From Nitrospirota bacterium (GTDB taxonomy: Bacteria; Nitrospirota; CAKKRA01; 9FT-COMBO-42-15), in the NCBI GenBank assembly GCA_016195585.1, contig JACPZJ010000203.1, forward strand, positions 1 through 7,029: 7,029 nucleotides of DNA, written 5' to 3'. The position numbers and the translations under genes are program-made. Position 1 is the first letter of the stretch. Each line of letters begins with the position of its first letter. This document shows, piece by piece, positions 6,011 through 7,029 of this stretch. A model generated the notes under the pieces. The model saw only the letters and a list, made by a program, of their open reading frames with translations, ran no database searches and was not told the origin of the DNA.

Positions 6011-6843
6011 TCACCGTTCTTTAACTCACCACTGCTGATCTTCCTGTCATTTACATAAACACCTGTGCCGCCGCCTGTCTCCTGCATCTCAAAGGCCTTA
6101 TTGTTAACAATTATCTTTGCATGCTGCAATGCAACCCCTTCATTTCCTGAGAGGCAGACATCGCAGCGGTCATCCCTTCCAATGGATATAAGATTCTTGG
6201 CAACAATAAACTCCCTTCCCTCATTTCTGCCTTTTATTATCTTTATCTTTACTGTTGCAAAGGCCTCCTCTACAAGGCTTATGCCAAGGCCGATGGAGCC
6301 GCCTAATAGGGCAAGGCCAATAGCTGTTGCAGAATAATTGATGTTGCTCCGCAGGAAATTAAAGATGATACCGCCTACAATCCCGCCAATGGTGCCTCCG
6401 ATAATCCCATAAATAACCTTCTTCCATGACCGCTCTGCAAGACCGCCGCTCATACCAATAAAGAGGCCAAGCAGCCCCCACCCCAGAGCAAGACCAAGGT
6501 ATACACCAATCTCAGAGAGGGCAGCCATTCTATCTACAACAAATTCTCCAATGGTAGTAAATATTGTTGTACCAAAGAGTCCGCCTATACCGCCGCCGAT
6601 GACCCCTGAGATACCGCCGTATACAGCGCCCCTTATGGCCTGATACCTCTGCCTTGCCACAATCGCCTCCACAGACCATATATAAGAGCCTATATGCAGG
6701 CTGACAACAGCGCCGAGGATGATATGCGACGTTAAGGGGTTTAAGAAGTCCTTATTTAACAGAAAAAGGACAAATGCCCAGCTCCCGAGCCCCCCCAATG
6801 CGCCGGCACAGAAATAGAATATTACCTTCCATCTTCCAGACAT
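5995..6843 (-). CDS. Six-TM glycine-rich membrane protein with C-terminal, truncated FHA domain
   Basis: This is a 282-residue protein with a strong start: ATG at 6843 preceded by GGGAGG 6 nt upstream. About six TM segments are visible (roughly 7-29, 38-60, 74-96, 113-135, 145-164, 172-192). They are rich in glycine-zipper repeats such as GGISGVIGGGIGG (76-88) and GIIGGTIGGIVGG (146-158), which suggest tight helix packing or oligomerisation. A cytoplasmic FHA domain follows (198-282) with SIGRDD (220-225), LQHAK (239-243) and VYVNDRKI (262-269). It ends at GDVIQP, whereas the FHA domain of the neighbouring vWA protein continues about 10 residues past GDVI through a last beta strand (VGKAKLIFRY), so this domain appears clipped. 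Its 3' end overlaps the start-less extension of the vWA frame. The membrane-plus-FHA layout suggests a docking platform for phosphorylated partners of the kinase. Confidence 0.85.
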   Translation of the reverse strand: MSGRWKVIFYFCAGALGGLGSWAFVLFLLNKDFLNPLTSHIILGAVVSLHIGSYIWSVEAIVARQRYQAIRGAVYGGISGVIGGGIGGLFGTTIFTTIGEFVVDRMAALSEIGVYLGLALGWGLLGLFIGMSGGLAERSWKKVIYGIIGGTIGGIVGGIIFNFLRSNINYSATAIGLALLGGSIGLGISLVEEAFATVKIKIIKGRNEGREFIVAKNLISIGRDDRCDVCLSGNEGVALQHAKIIVNNKAFEMQETGGGTGVYVNDRKISSGELKNGDVIQP

Positions 6844-6864
6844 GGCTATCCTCCCACAGTAGGA

Positions 6865-7002
6865 TTCAAGGGTTCAAGGGGTCAAGAGTTAAAAAATCCC
6901 CCCAACCCCCCCTTTAGAAAAGGTATAATCCCCCTTAGTCCCCCTTTAAAAAAGGGGGATTTAGGGGGATTTGATTTTCCTTGTCCACTTGACTCCCTGA
7001 AC
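6865..7002. repeat. Nested inverted-repeat element upstream of the signalling cluster
   Basis: The outer arms GTTCAAGGGGTCAAG (6872-6886) and the complement of 6988-7002 match at 13 of 15 positions. TTCAAGGG is additionally duplicated at 6865-6872. Inside lies a strong palindrome: 6927-6947 pairs with 6951-6971 at 19 of 21 positions around a 3-nt AAA loop, built of two CCCCC/GGGGG blocks per arm. A further partial arm (CCCCCC-AA-CCCCCCC-TTTAGAAAAGG, about 6897-6923) precedes it. No coding frame crosses it. It separates the six-TM FHA gene from whatever lies beyond the window edge. Confidence 0.75.
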
Positions 7003-7029
7003 TCTCTGTAATTTATTTATCCTTAAACG

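Noticed and set aside
6856..6890. Possible promoter TTGACC with TACTGT 18 nt downstream, minus strand, before the six-TM FHA gene
   Set aside because: The -35 is 5/6 but lies within the TTCAAGGGG repeat, and the -10 matches only 3/6, so it is not better than chance in this repeat.

Overview
The window comes from a bacterial chromosome of moderate GC content. It carries sulfur-carrier proteins (TusA, DsrE), a flavodoxin-type protein, a DUF169 protein and a membrane-tethered Ser/Thr kinase/FHA/vWA set. Three kinds of C-rich or imperfectly palindromic intergenic repeats lie between genes. This mix suggests an anaerobic or sulfur-metabolising lineage such as Nitrospirota or Desulfobacterota. That is inference: no taxonomic marker other than one tRNA is present.

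Layout. Positions 1-484 (+) hold a repeat hairpin and a free-standing flavodoxin-domain protein. Its stop lies one base from the stop of a convergent DUF4388 (PATAN-like) gene at 486-1109 (-), which has a near-consensus sigma70 promoter at 1146-1174. Positions 1287-3012 (-) form a sulfur-relay cluster, read in transcription order: tusA-like (CPIP motif), a DsrE-family gene, a 124-bp imperfect palindrome, a DUF169 gene, and a second TusA-like gene with a variant CPYTF motif. Just upstream are tRNA-Ala(GGC) at 3100-3175, its promoter, and an intrinsic terminator that ends only about 25 bp before the first tusA start.

Positions 3268-6843 (-) form a signalling cluster, read in transcription order: a six-TM glycine-rich protein with a C-terminal FHA domain, a vWA-TM-FHA-zinc-ribbon protein, and a Ser/Thr kinase with a C-terminal beta-rich domain and a TM anchor. 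The likely logic is that the kinase phosphorylates Thr residues at the inner membrane, the two FHA domains sit on the cytoplasmic face, and the vWA domain may sample the periplasm.

The most striking irregularity is the junction between the six-TM FHA gene and the vWA gene (about 5995-6010). The FHA domain stops short of its last strand. The vWA frame is open for 31 codons upstream of its first usable start codon and encodes the end of a signal peptide, but it has no ATG, GTG or TTG start there. One small deletion, or an assembly error, would explain both defects.

The right edge (6865-7010) is a nested inverted-repeat element upstream of the signalling cluster. Positions 7011-7029 show nothing recognisable.
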